Source of the DNA: Gammaproteobacteria bacterium
GTDB taxonomy: Bacteria; Pseudomonadota; Gammaproteobacteria; SZUA-229
Length of the DNA: 64,000 bases
NCBI GenBank assembly: GCA_024636785.1
Contig: JAGXGK010000042.1
Location: 18,636-82,635 of the forward strand
Direction of reading: 5' to 3'
In this document: in pieces, positions 18,309 to 28,290 of the stretch
Numbering within the stretch: the stretch's first letter is position 1
Layout of the letters: every line of letters starts with the position of its first letter
Program-made: the position numbers and the translations under genes
Notes under the pieces: model-generated
Told to the model about the DNA's origin: nothing
Database searches by the model: none
Seen by the model: only the letters and a program-made list of their open reading frames with translations

Positions 18309-19194
18309 ATTCGGTAGCTTCTCCGGGGCCGGGTCGTGGCGATGTTTGTTTAAAAAGAAGATCTCGCGGGCTTTTCTGAATATCCGAAAGCGTCATTTCC
18401 AGCTGTGCCGATAACGCGTACAGCCTGTCTAACAATGCATCCGCCTGTTCAAGAGTTGGTGCGGCCATAGCTTTGAGATTATAGTCGCCCCGTTGCAGAC
18501 TATTATTAAATGCTTGTGCCGCCTGGCTGATTTCATCTGCGGCGTCAGCGGTTTTGTCCAGTGAGATAATGGCCTTTTCTTCCATGATAATACCGTTAGC
18601 CAACAACGTTTCAAGCTCACCTTCATAGCTTTTTATAGAGGCGGTGATATCTACGGCGTTCTCTATCAAGGCATTGTAATTGGACAGATTTTCATTGCTT
18701 AATAATGTGTTGATGCGATTAAGTGCTTCCAGTAGATTCAGGGCAATGTCCGGCAGCGAATCATTGAGCTTGCCGAATGTAGAAGGGGATGATTCAATTG
18801 TGGGGATCTCTCCAGCCTGTGATGTCAGGCGCGGTGAGGCTTTGCTGCCACCCTCTAATTCAATAAATGCCAACCCGGTTAAACCGTGAAATTTAAGAAC
18901 GGCAACACTGTCTGTTTTAACAGGCGCTTCTTTTTTTACCTTTAACAGCAATGCTATCTCCTCATTATTTTTAGGATTTATTCGTATTGACTCTACTATG
19001 CCTATATGGACACCCCGGTACTTTACCGAAGCGCTACGACTCAGGCCGGCAACGGATTCCTCGAAATATACCTTGTAGAAAACATCATCATCCATGGATC
19101 TTAAATCTTCCAGCCAGAATATAAAGCCCACAAGACCTATAACAAATATAATGACAAAACTCCCGACGAGGAGATTATTAGCTTTGCTTTCCAT
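18301..19194 (-). CDS. MlaD-family MCE protein
   Basis: This 297-residue protein has an N-terminal transmembrane helix (NLLVGSFVIIFVIGLVGFIFWL). One MCE domain follows (YFEESVAGLSRSASVKYRGV...FHGLTGLAFIELEG) at about 40-120, then a long helical tail (~150-290) with coiled-coil character. The longer tail and the PqiC-like partner set it apart from E. coli MlaD. It should form the periplasmic hexameric ring that carries lipid substrates. The gap to the upstream ATPase gene is 1 bp. Confidence 0.88.
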   Translation of the reverse strand: MESKANNLLVGSFVIIFVIGLVGFIFWLEDLRSMDDDVFYKVYFEESVAGLSRSASVKYRGVHIGIVESIRINPKNNEEIALLLKVKKEAPVKTDSVAVLKFHGLTGLAFIELEGGSKASPRLTSQAGEIPTIESSPSTFGKLNDSLPDIALNLLEALNRINTLLSNENLSNYNALIENAVDITASIKSYEGELETLLANGIIMEEKAIISLDKTADAADEISQAAQAFNNSLQRGDYNLKAMAAPTLEQADALLDRLYALSAQLEMTLSDIQKSPRDLLFKQTSPRPGPGEATEYE

Positions 19195-19195
19195 G

Positions 19196-19957
19196 TTATT
19201 TACTGAGCCTCATCGTGCCTTTAGCACCTTTAAAAAATTTATTGATGACCGGATGATCTAATCCGGTGACTTCGTCATAACTACCTTCTGCAATAACTTT
19301 CTGCTCGAACAAAACACTGAAGCGATCGACGATATTCATGATTAAATTAAGGTCGTGAGTCACCATGACGACAGTAAAGCCTAACAGGTCTCTTAAACCG
19401 ACAATTAATTGCTCGAATTCCTCCGCGCCTACCGGATCCAGCCCGGAGGTGGGTTCATCTAAAAAAAGGATTTCAGGATCCATTGACAGTGCTCTCGCCA
19501 GTGCCACGCGCTTAATCATGCCGCCGCTCAGTTCTGATGGATAAAGGGAGCCGGCATGTTCTGGCAGGCCCACCATATTTATTCTTGCCTTAACGATGAC
19601 GTCAATTAACTCCTTAGGAAGATCTGTATATTCCTTAAGAGTAATGCCAATGTTCTCAGCCACATTTAATGATGAAAACAGCGCGCCCGATTGAAATAGC
19701 ACGCCGAATCTTTTCTTCAACTCAACAGCGTCTGATGAGTTTATATTCAGCACGTCATTACCGAGAACTTGAATACTTCCGCTCTGTGGTCGAAGCAGCA
19801 TGATCATCTCTTTCAGCAGGGTTGATTTACCGGAGCCACTAAAGCCGAGTAAACCGTATATTTCTCCTTCGTTTACGCTCAGGGTTATATGATCATGCAC
19901 TATAGTCTCATCAAAACTGGTAACCACATCCTCAATACTTATCACGGTTTTTTTCAA
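19196..19957 (-). CDS. MlaF-like ABC transporter ATPase
   Basis: This 253-residue ATPase has Walker A GFSGSGKST, a signature LSGGMIKRVALARAL and Walker B PEILFLDEPTSGLDPV. The signature form with GGM is characteristic of the MlaF/Mkl family of MCE-linked ATPases. It overlaps the mlaE-like gene by 4 bp. The protein should power lipid movement by the MlaE permease at the inner membrane. Confidence 0.92.
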   Translation of the reverse strand: MKKTVISIEDVVTSFDETIVHDHITLSVNEGEIYGLLGFSGSGKSTLLKEMIMLLRPQSGSIQVLGNDVLNINSSDAVELKKRFGVLFQSGALFSSLNVAENIGITLKEYTDLPKELIDVIVKARINMVGLPEHAGSLYPSELSGGMIKRVALARALSMDPEILFLDEPTSGLDPVGAEEFEQLIVGLRDLLGFTVVMVTHDLNLIMNIVDRFSVLFEQKVIAEGSYDEVTGLDHPVINKFFKGAKGTMRLSK

Positions 19958-21111
19958 ATCCCTAACTCCGTTAAAATTATCGAGAACAGTGCATCACAGG
20001 CAATCACCAGAAAAATAGCATTGACGACGCTTATCGTTGTATATCTGCCGATGCTCTCGCTATTGTATGAAACCTGAAAGCCGCGAAAGCATCCTACCGT
20101 GGCAATTAACAATGCGAAAAAAGGTGCCTTTATAATTCCAATCCATACATGCCTTGAATCCAGTACACTCTGTAGGCGCAATATAAATTCGGTATAGGAG
20201 ATATTCATCTGCGTGTCAGCGATCATCATACCGGCGGCGATACCAACAATATCGGCAAAAAATATTAACAGTGGCATTGCTATCATTAAAGCCACAATTC
20301 TTGGTAGAACCAGAAACCTCATCGGATCAAAGCTCATGGTTTTCATGGCATTGATCTCTTCGGTTATTTTCATTACGCCTATTTGTGCAGTATAAGATGC
20401 ACCGCTTCTTCCTGCTACTACGATTGCGATAATTAAAGGCGCAAGTTCTCGAGTTATGGAGATGGCTATCATTTCGACTATAAAAATATTTGCACCGAGC
20501 TTTTCCAGTTGCACGGATGCCTGATATGAAACCACAATTCCAATTAGAAAAGCGGTGACTGCTACGATGGGCAATGCCTTGACGCCCGCCTCTTCAATAT
20601 TTTTTATGATCGCTTTAAATCTGATCGAAGAGGGATGCAGCAGGGAATATAATAAGGTGACCGTTATTTCGCCAATAAAAGTGATAAATTCAATAATATC
20701 GTGAAAGACAGACAGGGTATTTTCCCCGGCCTTCTGCAGGAGAGCGGAAAGCATATTATCTTTAGCGGTTATCAACTCCGGCGCTTTCTCTTCCTGCTGA
20801 AACAGCGCCAACGTTTTTTGCTGCCTGCTGCTGGCATCGACAATATCGACCTGCTTAAACCGGGATTCGAACTTTTTTACATAGTGTTGAAGCAGGATGA
20901 TGCCCGCGCTATCAAACTCTTCAACTGCGGAGATATCCCAGCTTACATTGCTTTGTGCCGGTATACGCTTAGAAATGCGTTTAATACTAGAGACGACATT
21001 GGTGACATATTTAAGCGTCCATTTTCCTTTGCACTTAAGCAGATACAGGTCATCTTCATTCTCAACCAGGATAGCTGCACTGTCTGTGCTGTTTTTTAGC
21101 CCTGTCGCCAT
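19954..21111 (-). CDS. MlaE-family permease with N-terminal STAS domain
   Basis: This 385-residue protein has an N-terminal STAS domain (~15-110; WDISAVEEFDSAGIILLQHY) fused to a MlaE/YrbE permease with about five or six helices. The permease shows the family motif RELAPLIIAIVVAGRSGAS and later EEINAMKTMSFDP. In E. coli the STAS protein MlaB is separate; a fusion is common in other proteobacteria. It is the first gene of the minus-strand operon. Confidence 0.9.
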   Translation of the reverse strand: MATGLKNSTDSAAILVENEDDLYLLKCKGKWTLKYVTNVVSSIKRISKRIPAQSNVSWDISAVEEFDSAGIILLQHYVKKFESRFKQVDIVDASSRQQKTLALFQQEEKAPELITAKDNMLSALLQKAGENTLSVFHDIIEFITFIGEITVTLLYSLLHPSSIRFKAIIKNIEEAGVKALPIVAVTAFLIGIVVSYQASVQLEKLGANIFIVEMIAISITRELAPLIIAIVVAGRSGASYTAQIGVMKITEEINAMKTMSFDPMRFLVLPRIVALMIAMPLLIFFADIVGIAAGMMIADTQMNISYTEFILRLQSVLDSRHVWIGIIKAPFFALLIATVGCFRGFQVSYNSESIGRYTTISVVNAIFLVIACDALFSIILTELGI

Positions 21112-21242
21112 ACTAATTTGTAAACCGAATAATCAGCTGAATCAACGCGTTCAGGAGGCTGTCGGGTTTAGGGAAATTTGGGCCGCTCTCCCGCTTCCGC
21201 AGACAATTCATCCTAAATTCGACAGACGTCTGTTGCCTGCAA

Positions 21243-21404
21243 TTACTGAAAATTCATGCTGGCAGCGCCGAACAGTCCAAGTAGACCGATAGCGATTAAA
21301 TATATGGCGACTATGTAGTTCAGCAGTCTGGGTATAAGCAGGATGAGGATTCCGGCCAGCAGGGAAATAATCGGGGCGAGAGTTAAGGTCATGTTCATAT
21401 TCAT
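21243..21404 (-). CDS. DUF3096-like 53-residue membrane protein
   Basis: This short gene is missing from the ORF track. It encodes 53 residues beginning MNMNMTLTLAPIISLLAGIL, then two hydrophobic helices separated by PRLLNY (ILILLIPRLLNYIVAIYLIA). This matches the small DUF3096 family of proteobacterial membrane proteins. A GGA-type ribosome site precedes the ATG. The function is unknown; it stands alone between the Mla-type operon and trpB. Confidence 0.75.
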   Translation of the reverse strand: MNMNMTLTLAPIISLLAGILILLIPRLLNYIVAIYLIAIGLLGLFGAASMNFQ

Positions 21405-21886
21405 AGTTGTTGTTCCGTCATTTGTACATATATGGCAGCAATCTTGGTCATACCGGAATCCGCAGTTAAGTCACGTATTCAGGTCATAGTTGACTATGTG
21501 CCTGTCGTAATGATAAAAATGATTTGCTGGAGTATTTGGCGAATACCCATCGCATACAGGGTTTCTATGCCTGTATTACTCAGCTTCATTCTTGCGCTTA
21601 GTATGCGTCAGTTCCCGTCTCAACACCAAACATTTTCTGTAAAAGACGGTAATAAAAAGAGCAGATATCCTGCCCGGAAATTAAGTCTCAGTGAGCTCAA
21701 AGACCTTTTCTGCTGTAGATGTCATACCCTGAAATTGCCAAACCCCGCAAGTTGTGCTTTTATACATCCTTGAAATGACAAAGGCCAATTTTGGCATCAT
21801 ATTCAGCGATGCTCTGTCCAGAACAGCCAGACTATGGTCATAAGAATCTATATTAAGAAAAAATTTTCACAACCGGGGTTATAAGC
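21405..21886. other. Intergenic stretch, no supported gene
   Basis: About 480 bp separate the DUF3096 gene and trpB. The 113-codon ORF at 21432-21773 has a low-complexity, atypical translation and no clear ribosome site, so I do not call it. The trpB promoter should lie here, but I see no convincing -35/-10 pair or attenuator. Confidence 0.5.
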
Positions 21887-23086
21887 ATGGCTACAGAATT
21901 TTTAGAGATGCCTGATAAGGATGGCTATTTTGGTGAGTACGGTGGACAGATAATTCCACCGCCGCTGATTGAGATCATGAACGAGATCAATGATGCCTAC
22001 GATAAAGTGGTGCAAACCGAGGCGTTTCAAAACGAATTGCATGAGCTTTATGCGGATTATGTCGGTCGCCCGAGCCCGATCTATTTTGCCCGGAGGCTGA
22101 CTGCGCATGTGGGTGGCGCGCGTATTTATCTGAAGCGCGAAGATCTGAATCATACCGGCGCGCACAAGATCAATCACTGTCTTGGCGAAGCCCTGCTGGC
22201 CAAATACATGGGTAAGACCAAGGTGCTTGCCGAGACTGGCGCGGGGCAGCATGGTGTGGCTCTGGCCACCGCGTGTGCGCTGGTGGGTATCGAGTGTGAA
22301 ATCCATATGGGTGAAATCGACATAGAGAAAGAGCACCCGAATGTCACTAAAATGAAAATACTCGGCTGCACCCTGGTGCCGGTCAGTCGCGGTACCCGAA
22401 CCCTGAAGGACGCGGTAGACAGTGCTTTTGAGGAGTACCTGAAAGATCCGGTTAACTATTTTTATGCCATCGGTTCGGTGGTGGGGCCGCATCCTTTCCC
22501 CAAAATCGTGCGTGACTTTCAGAGCATTGTCGGCAAGGAGGCACGCGAGCAGTTTCTGGCAAGAGAACAGAAACTGCCCGATGTGCTGGTCGCCTGCGTC
22601 GGTGGCGGCTCTAATGCCATAGGTCTATTTACGGCCTTTATTAACGATGAATCGGTGAAAATGATTGGTGTCGAACCGGCGGGCAAAGGACTGAATACGA
22701 CTGACCATGCCGCTACCATGACACTCGGATCAAAAGGGGCGATTCATGGCTTCAAATGTTACAACCTGCAGGATCAGGAAGGTAATCCTTTACCAGTCTA
22801 TTCGATCGCCTCGGGTCTGGATTACCCCGGCGTCGGTCCCCAGCACTGCTATTTAAAAGATATCAGGCGGGTGGAATACAAGACCATCGACGACAAGGAA
22901 TGCCTGGATGCTTTTATGCTGTTATCCCGCAAGGAAGGCATTATTCCTGCGCTGGAAAGTGCCCACGCGGTTGCTTACGCCATGAAAATAGCCAAAGACA
23001 TGAGCAGTGATGAAACTATTCTGGTGAACCTGTCAGGCAGGGGCGACAAGGATGCCGATTTTGTCACTGAGCATTTGTCGCTTTAA
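21887..23086 (+). CDS. trpB: Tryptophan synthase beta-chain paralogue (stand-alone TrpB)
   Basis: This 399-residue PLP enzyme of the TrpB family would make tryptophan from indole and serine. The N-terminus ([17 protein letters not shown]) is as expected. The PLP lysine lies in GAHKINH, the indole-tunnel region in [10 protein letters not shown] and the phosphate loop in GGGSNAIG; the C-terminus carries HAVAYA and LSGRGDKD. No trpA, trpC or trpF lies next to it, so it is either a second beta-chain copy working on free indole or a chain encoded away from its partner. The family assignment is firm, the physiological role is not. Confidence 0.9.
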   Translation: MATEFLEMPDKDGYFGEYGGQIIPPPLIEIMNEINDAYDKVVQTEAFQNELHELYADYVGRPSPIYFARRLTAHVGGARIYLKREDLNHTGAHKINHCLGEALLAKYMGKTKVLAETGAGQHGVALATACALVGIECEIHMGEIDIEKEHPNVTKMKILGCTLVPVSRGTRTLKDAVDSAFEEYLKDPVNYFYAIGSVVGPHPFPKIVRDFQSIVGKEAREQFLAREQKLPDVLVACVGGGSNAIGLFTAFINDESVKMIGVEPAGKGLNTTDHAATMTLGSKGAIHGFKCYNLQDQEGNPLPVYSIASGLDYPGVGPQHCYLKDIRRVEYKTIDDKECLDAFMLLSRKEGIIPALESAHAVAYAMKIAKDMSSDETILVNLSGRGDKDADFVTEHLSL

Positions 23087-23154
23087 TGGAAGAGTGGCTT
23101 AGGTTGCATTTATTAATATATTTGTACGAAGAAACCTGAATGGGAATTGGAGAA

Positions 23155-23187
23155 AGGCCTGAATTAATTGAAAATTGATTCAGGCCT
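23155..23187. terminator. Hairpin between convergent trpB and membrane-protein genes
   Basis: AGGCCTGAAT and ATTCAGGCCT are perfect 10-bp arms around a 13-nt loop. It lies between two converging genes, so it probably ends transcription from one or both sides. No strong T run follows. Confidence 0.55.
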
Positions 23188-23214
23188 GAAAGCTCCTTGA
23201 TGCACTATCACCTG

Positions 23215-23922
23215 TCAGTTGGTGAGCGTCTCAGCCTCGACACCAAACATATTTCTGTACAGGACTCCAAAAGCGATAATCATCAACGGCATGGTCCAGA
23301 TCAGCCCTAAGCCTAATGGGATCGCTGATATAAATATGATAATCGACAGGATTATAAAGAGCGCAAAAACCGAGAACCATCGGCGGGTTATCGCTTTGCG
23401 CGAGGTCTCTAACGCCTGCCATGGACTCATGCCTTTCTCAGCCACTAAGGGTAATGCCATATAGTAGGCGACCGACAAATAGATGCCGGGCAATATAAGT
23501 AACAGAAAGCCGATAATGATCATTATGTACATGAGTATCATGGTCAGCAGTAGCGGAATCATTTTTGAATAATAACCGAAGATAGAGCCCGCTTTGATGG
23601 GCGCATCGACGGCGCGTTTGATACCCAGAATAATGATGCCCGCCATCAAGGGCATAATAATCAAATTTAGCCCCAGCTGCATTATCAGTGATAAAGCAAC
23701 ATTGCCTGATGGATCCTGTGTCACTTCAATGAGAAGTGTGGATAGAAATGCGAAGGCTATCATTAAACCCATCATTACCAGGAAAACATATAAAAAGGCC
23801 AGATGAATCGTCCATTTTGCGCCGCGGGTTTTAGCCCAGGCTTCGCTGATGACAGCACCGATAGAAAATTCGTAATCGTCACTGACTGCTTTGTCGATAG
23901 AAGCGTAATTATCTTCTGACAT
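23215..23922 (-). CDS. Multi-pass membrane protein of unknown function
   Basis: This 235-residue protein starts with a soluble ~35-residue segment (SIGAVISEAWAKTRGAKWTI) and has about five or six transmembrane helices. The segment LPGIYLSVAYYMALPLVAEK followed by SPWQALETSRKAI resembles a conserved family of proteobacterial inner-membrane proteins with a cytoplasmic helix after LPG. No transport motif is visible. It is separated by 60 bp from the small gene upstream. Confidence 0.75.
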   Translation of the reverse strand: MSEDNYASIDKAVSDDYEFSIGAVISEAWAKTRGAKWTIHLAFLYVFLVMMGLMIAFAFLSTLLIEVTQDPSGNVALSLIMQLGLNLIIMPLMAGIIILGIKRAVDAPIKAGSIFGYYSKMIPLLLTMILMYIMIIIGFLLLILPGIYLSVAYYMALPLVAEKGMSPWQALETSRKAITRRWFSVFALFIILSIIIFISAIPLGLGLIWTMPLMIIAFGVLYRNMFGVEAETLTN

Positions 23923-23982
23923 ATTATTATCTCTGTGTTTTTAGATTAGCCCTGTTCCTTATAGCAGATTTCATATATATGG

Positions 23983-24204
23983 TTAATCCAGTGATGGCCC
24001 CAACACAAAATCAACCGCTTCGAAGCCCCGCTCTTCCAGCAGATCCAATACATCATCCCAGCTGTATTCCGGATTCTCTTCCACTTTCGCGATGAGGCCG
24101 GTGACGTAGCGGTAGGCTTCGTGTCCCACAATGTCATCGGGTATTTGTATCAGGCGAATATTCGTTATCCTGTTTGCAGGCAGTATCATCAGGTTGCTGT
24201 TCAT
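23983..24204 (-). CDS. Small conserved-looking protein, 73 residues
   Basis: This soluble acidic 73-residue protein (IPDDIVGHEAYRYVTGLIAK; YSWDDVLDLLEERGFEAVDF) has good codon use and a GGAGAA ribosome site 5-10 bp before the ATG. It probably shares a transcript with the membrane protein downstream. I do not recognise a family. Confidence 0.6.
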   Translation of the reverse strand: MNSNLMILPANRITNIRLIQIPDDIVGHEAYRYVTGLIAKVEENPEYSWDDVLDLLEERGFEAVDFVLGPSLD

Positions 24205-24396
24205 TTAATTCTCCGACATAGTTGTGTTGATAAAACCGCCAGATTCTAAAGTGCAATGGCGGCAAAGATAATTGAATTTACTCTCTCAACCGGATTCAGT
24301 CCATCTACATGAAAACCAGTCACACTGCGACAGGGAGTGATTGCGGTGCCGGGTTAACAGCGCTATGCTGGTCGTTTATTTAAAAAAGAGAAATTT

Positions 24397-25395
24397 ATGC
24401 CATCTTTGCGCGACAGATTTGTTCCCTGGGTTGCCCTTAGCCGTCTGGCCAGCGGCATTGTGTTGCTGTTATTGCTGATCATGCTGATCACTACTTTTGT
24501 GGTCAGTAACGAACCGGAGTCCTTCAAGGTAAAGGTCGATCAGCGCGGTGAAGAGATTGTTATCGGCAGCGCCAGTGTTAATACCGCGATCACCATAGGT
24601 GAGACGCTGCTGGAGAAAACCGGCGGCTACATCAGTAACGATGTGCTGCCGCCGTTCAGCCTTCTTGACGATATGCCCAACTGGGAATTCGGCGCGCTGG
24701 TGGCTCTGCGTGATCAGGCTGCGGCGCTACGCAATCACTACGCCCGTTCGCAATCGCAGTCGGTGGAAGACGCCGACCTTGCCCGCGCTGAACCGCAGTT
24801 TAACTTTCAGAACGACTCCTGGATGCTGCCCGCCAGCGAAAGCGAATACCGCACCGGTCTGGCTCATCTGCGCGCCTACCGTAAACGGCTGCTGGATGAC
24901 GACGATAGCAATGCGCAGTTTTTTGCCCGCGCCGATAATCTCGCCAGCTGGTTGCAGGTGGTGGAGAAGCGTCTGGGCAGTCTTTCCCAGCGTCTCTCCG
25001 GCAGCGTTGACCAGATACGCAGTCACAGCAATCTTGCCAATGACCCTGCCGCTCGCCAGAGTGCTCCGGCACAGGGCGTCGCCTTCACCCAAACGCCGTG
25101 GCTGGAAGTGGATGATATATTCTACGAGGCGCGCGGTCACGTCTGGGCGCTGCTGCACCTTTTCCGCGCCGTAGAAATTGATTTCCAATCCAGCCTGGAA
25201 CGGAAAAACGCCATTGCTTCGCTACAGCAGATTATTCGTGAGCTGGAAGAGGCGCAGAGGCCGGTGTCCAGCCCGATGGTGCTCAACGGCAGCGGCTTCG
25301 GCTGGGTATCCAACTATTCGCTGACTATGGCCAATTACATCTCCCGCGCCAATGCCGCGGTAATCGACCTGCGCGCGCTGATGGCGCGCGGCTAA
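24397..25395 (+). CDS. DUF2333 family protein
   Basis: This 332-residue protein has one N-terminal transmembrane helix (IVLLLLLIMLITTFVV) and a periplasmic helical domain. Conserved blocks DDMPNWEFGALVALRD, FQNDSWMLPASESEYR and GSGFGWVSNYSLTMANYI match the gammaproteobacterial DUF2333 family. The function is unknown. It lies 55 bp before the formaldehyde dehydrogenase gene and could share a transcript with it. Confidence 0.8.
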   Translation: MPSLRDRFVPWVALSRLASGIVLLLLLIMLITTFVVSNEPESFKVKVDQRGEEIVIGSASVNTAITIGETLLEKTGGYISNDVLPPFSLLDDMPNWEFGALVALRDQAAALRNHYARSQSQSVEDADLARAEPQFNFQNDSWMLPASESEYRTGLAHLRAYRKRLLDDDDSNAQFFARADNLASWLQVVEKRLGSLSQRLSGSVDQIRSHSNLANDPAARQSAPAQGVAFTQTPWLEVDDIFYEARGHVWALLHLFRAVEIDFQSSLERKNAIASLQQIIRELEEAQRPVSSPMVLNGSGFGWVSNYSLTMANYISRANAAVIDLRALMARG

Positions 25396-25450
25396 TTACC
25401 TTCTAAGAACACTCAATTATTATTAACTCGATTCTACAGAGAGACATTAT

Positions 25451-26560
25451 ATGAAAGCTAGAGCCGCAGTTGCATGGGAAGCCAAAAAACCTCTGTCCAT
25501 TGAAGAAGTTGAAGTTATGGGTCCTAAACGAGGCGAGGTGCTTTTGAAAGTGATCGCTTCCGGTGTCTGCCATACCGACGCTTTTACGCTTTCGGGCGAT
25601 GATCCGGAAGGTGCCTTTCCCGCCATTCTCGGCCACGAAGGCGGCTGCGAAGTGGTTGAGCTGGGTGAGGGCGTTACCAGTTTAGCGGTGGGTGATCATG
25701 TTATCCCCTTATACATTCCTGAATGCGGCGAATGCGAATACTGCAAATCGCCCAAGACCAATCTTTGCCAGTCCATCGCTTCGACGGTGTGGACCGGTTA
25801 CATGCCCGACGGCACGCGGCGCTTTTCCAAAAACGGTAAAGATATCTATCATTACATGGGCTGCTCCACTTTTTCTGAATACACCGTGGTGCCGGAAATT
25901 GCGCTGGCCAAAATCAACAAGGCCGCGCCGCTGGACAAGGTCTGTCTGCTTGGTTGCGGCGTCACCACCGGCATCGGCGCAGTGCTGAATACTGCCAAAG
26001 TCGAGGCCGGTTCAACCGTGGCGGTATTCGGGCTGGGTGGCATCGGTCTCTCCTGCGTGCAGGGTGCGGTGATGGCGGGCGCGTCACGTATTATCGCCAT
26101 CGACATTAATCCCGACAAATTTGAATTTGCCAAACAGCTGGGCGCGACCGATTTTGTTAACCCCAACGATGTCGGTGACAACTTTGTCGAATACATGCAG
26201 GACACTTTTAACGGCGGCCCGGATTACTCCTTCGAATGCATCGGCAATGTTCACGTTATGCGCGATGCCCTGGAATGTACCCACATGGGCTGGGGCGTGT
26301 CGACCGTGATTGGCGTCGCCGGGAGCGGGCAGGTCATCCAGACCCGTCCCTTCAATCTGGTGGTGGGCCGTACCTGGAAAGGCAGCGCATTCGGTGGCGT
26401 CAAGGGCAGAACCGAATTGCCCGGTTACGTTGAGCGCTACATGGACGGCAAAATCGAGCTGGACAGCATGGTCACCCACACCATGCCGCTGGAGGATATC
26501 AACCGTGCCTTCGACCTGATGCACAGCGGCGAGAGCATTCGCTCGGTCATTATTTTCTAG
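25451..26560 (+). CDS. frmA: S-(hydroxymethyl)glutathione dehydrogenase (class III alcohol dehydrogenase)
   Basis: This 369-residue zinc enzyme oxidises S-hydroxymethylglutathione, formed from formaldehyde and glutathione, with NAD. Catalytic zinc ligands are in GVCHTDA and GHEGGCEV; structural zinc uses [15 protein letters not shown]. The NAD-binding motif is GLGGIGLS. Length and motifs match class III ADH. The S-formylglutathione hydrolase gene follows 11 bp downstream, so this is the complete two-step formaldehyde detoxification pair. Confidence 0.95.
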   Translation: MKARAAVAWEAKKPLSIEEVEVMGPKRGEVLLKVIASGVCHTDAFTLSGDDPEGAFPAILGHEGGCEVVELGEGVTSLAVGDHVIPLYIPECGECEYCKSPKTNLCQSIASTVWTGYMPDGTRRFSKNGKDIYHYMGCSTFSEYTVVPEIALAKINKAAPLDKVCLLGCGVTTGIGAVLNTAKVEAGSTVAVFGLGGIGLSCVQGAVMAGASRIIAIDINPDKFEFAKQLGATDFVNPNDVGDNFVEYMQDTFNGGPDYSFECIGNVHVMRDALECTHMGWGVSTVIGVAGSGQVIQTRPFNLVVGRTWKGSAFGGVKGRTELPGYVERYMDGKIELDSMVTHTMPLEDINRAFDLMHSGESIRSVIIF

Positions 26561-26571
26561 GAGCCCGCATC

Positions 26572-27414
26572 ATGTCACTGCAAATTATTGCAAGCATCAG
26601 AGAGTTCGGCGGTTATCTGAATCGTTACAGCCACGACTCTGCATCGTGTCATTGTGAAATGATCTTTTCGATATACCTGCCACCGCAGGCGCAGAACGAA
26701 AAGGTGCCTGCGCTGTACTGGCTCTCCGGCCTGACCTGTACCGATGACAACGCCCGCAGCAAGGCCGGGGCGCAGCGTTATGCGGCCGAGCACGGCATCG
26801 CCTTAATCTTTCCCGACACCAGTCCGCGCGGTGAGGATGTCGCCGATGCCGAGCGTTATGATCTGGGTCAGGGTGCTAGTTTCTATGTCAATGCGACGCA
26901 ACCGCCCTGGGCCGGACATTATCAGATGTATGATTATGTCAGCCGGGAACTGCCGGCCTTGCTGGAGGAAAATCTGCCGCTACTCGCCGGTGTTAAATCG
27001 GTCTCCGGTCACTCCATGGGCGGGCACGGCGCTTTGATCTGCGCGCTTAAAAATCCGTCCGGTTACAGATCGGTTTCCGCTTTCGCCCCTATCTGTAACC
27101 CGGTTAACGGTGAGTGGGGAAAAACTTGTTTCACCGCCTATCTGGGCGATGACAGAACAACATGGAACGCCTATGACGCCACGGCCCTGGTCGAAGCGGG
27201 CGCCAGGGTTTCTGATATTCTGATCGATCAGGGCACCGCCGATGAGTTTTATGATGAGAAACAGCTGCTGCCGGAGAGCTTGAAAGCGGCCTGCGACAAA
27301 GCCGGACAGGCCATTACCCTGCGCATGCAGGAGGACTATGACCACAGCTACCATTTTATCGCCAGCTTCATCGGCGAACACATCGCCTACCATGCCCGGG
27401 CACTGAAATCTTAA
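26572..27414 (+). CDS. fghA: S-formylglutathione hydrolase
   Basis: This 280-residue esterase-D-type hydrolase releases formate from S-formylglutathione. The nucleophile elbow is GHSMGGHGAL near residue 148, and conserved segments are LYWLSGLTCTDDN, FPDTSPRGEDV and YDHSYHFIASFI with the catalytic His. It forms an operon with frmA. Length is normal. It converges with the START-domain gene, whose stop lies 6 bp away. Confidence 0.95.
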   Translation: MSLQIIASIREFGGYLNRYSHDSASCHCEMIFSIYLPPQAQNEKVPALYWLSGLTCTDDNARSKAGAQRYAAEHGIALIFPDTSPRGEDVADAERYDLGQGASFYVNATQPPWAGHYQMYDYVSRELPALLEENLPLLAGVKSVSGHSMGGHGALICALKNPSGYRSVSAFAPICNPVNGEWGKTCFTAYLGDDRTTWNAYDATALVEAGARVSDILIDQGTADEFYDEKQLLPESLKAACDKAGQAITLRMQEDYDHSYHFIASFIGEHIAYHARALKS

Positions 27415-27420
27415 CAGCGG

Positions 27421-28071
27421 TTATTCACTTCGCGGCAGTCTGTTTGCCTTTTCCACCTGCGCCCTTAAATTTCGCAGCATTCTGAACGGCAGTGCCTGCT
27501 GTATTTTGTTAATGATCCAGTTCGGTAGCCAGCCTTTGGGGTCAGCATAAAAGATCAGTTCGGCTTTTGTTTTGTTGTCATTGATAGCGATCAGGGTATA
27601 TCGGCTTTCAAGTATCTCAGCTCTCACTGCGTCATCCTGCCCGGGCATCAGTTCGCTCTCTTCTGAGGTCATCTCCATGATTATCTTTTGATCGTCCTTG
27701 TAGATCAGTTTCCGGCGGTAGACAAAGTCTCTGTCGGAGGCGGGCCAGGGTGCTTCAAACAGGGTATATTCCAGTTTTTCCGTGTGTGAATAGTCTCTTA
27801 GTATGCGCACCTCCGCCAGAAACGGCACCCATGTTTTTCTTTTGGAAATATCTTCTATAAAAGCCTGTATCTCCTCTATGTTCGCTGCAATAACTATCTG
27901 GGTTTTCACTCTGACAATATCGGAGCCTTCGATTTCCTGCGCATAGACAACGATGCCCTGTTCTTCCCGAATTTTCTCCCACGGCGACTGCGTCGGTTCT
28001 GCCGGCAGATCCGAAGACATCATGCACAGCCATACTATTTTTGTGAACCAGATTCCCGATACTCTTTTCAT
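27421..28071 (-). CDS. START-domain (lipid-binding-like) exported protein
   Basis: I set the start at the ATG at 28071, which gives a signal-peptide-like N-terminus (MKRVSGIWFTKIVWLCMM) and ~216 residues; the ORF-track version adds 25 unlikely residues. The body matches bacterial START-domain proteins: WEKIREEQGIVVYAQEIEGS, KRKTWVPFLAEVRILRDY, FEAPWPASDRDFVYRRKL and DPKGWLPNWIINKIQQALPF. Such proteins are thought to bind lipids in a helix-grip fold. It stands alone, and its ligand is unknown. Confidence 0.8.
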   Translation of the reverse strand: MKRVSGIWFTKIVWLCMMSSDLPAEPTQSPWEKIREEQGIVVYAQEIEGSDIVRVKTQIVIAANIEEIQAFIEDISKRKTWVPFLAEVRILRDYSHTEKLEYTLFEAPWPASDRDFVYRRKLIYKDDQKIIMEMTSEESELMPGQDDAVRAEILESRYTLIAINDNKTKAELIFYADPKGWLPNWIINKIQQALPFRMLRNLRAQVEKANRLPRSE

Positions 28072-28233
28072 GCTTATAGAGCCTTCTTCAAAATAATCCC
28101 GAAAACTTATCTCCGGCATGGTTACTACTCTGCCGCATCCAGCCACAAAACTGCGTGCATCTTACTATGAGCAATCACACTAAAAATAGCGTTCGATCGG
28201 GATTGCTTCAGTCTCAATACTTATTCCCCGGCG

Positions 28234-28260
28234 AAAAAAAGGCCGCTAAATTTAGCGGCC
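28234..28260 (-). terminator. Rho-independent terminator of glnN
   Basis: The 20-bp perfect palindrome GGCCGCTAAATTTAGCGGCC is followed on the minus strand by seven T. It lies 30 bp after the glnN stop codon. Confidence 0.92.
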
Positions 28261-28290
28261 CTCTCAGCTTTAGTGCAACAGCAGTCGCAA

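Noticed and set aside
21432-21773. 113-codon plus-strand ORF before trpB
   Set aside because: Atypical composition, no ribosome site and no protein-like pattern.
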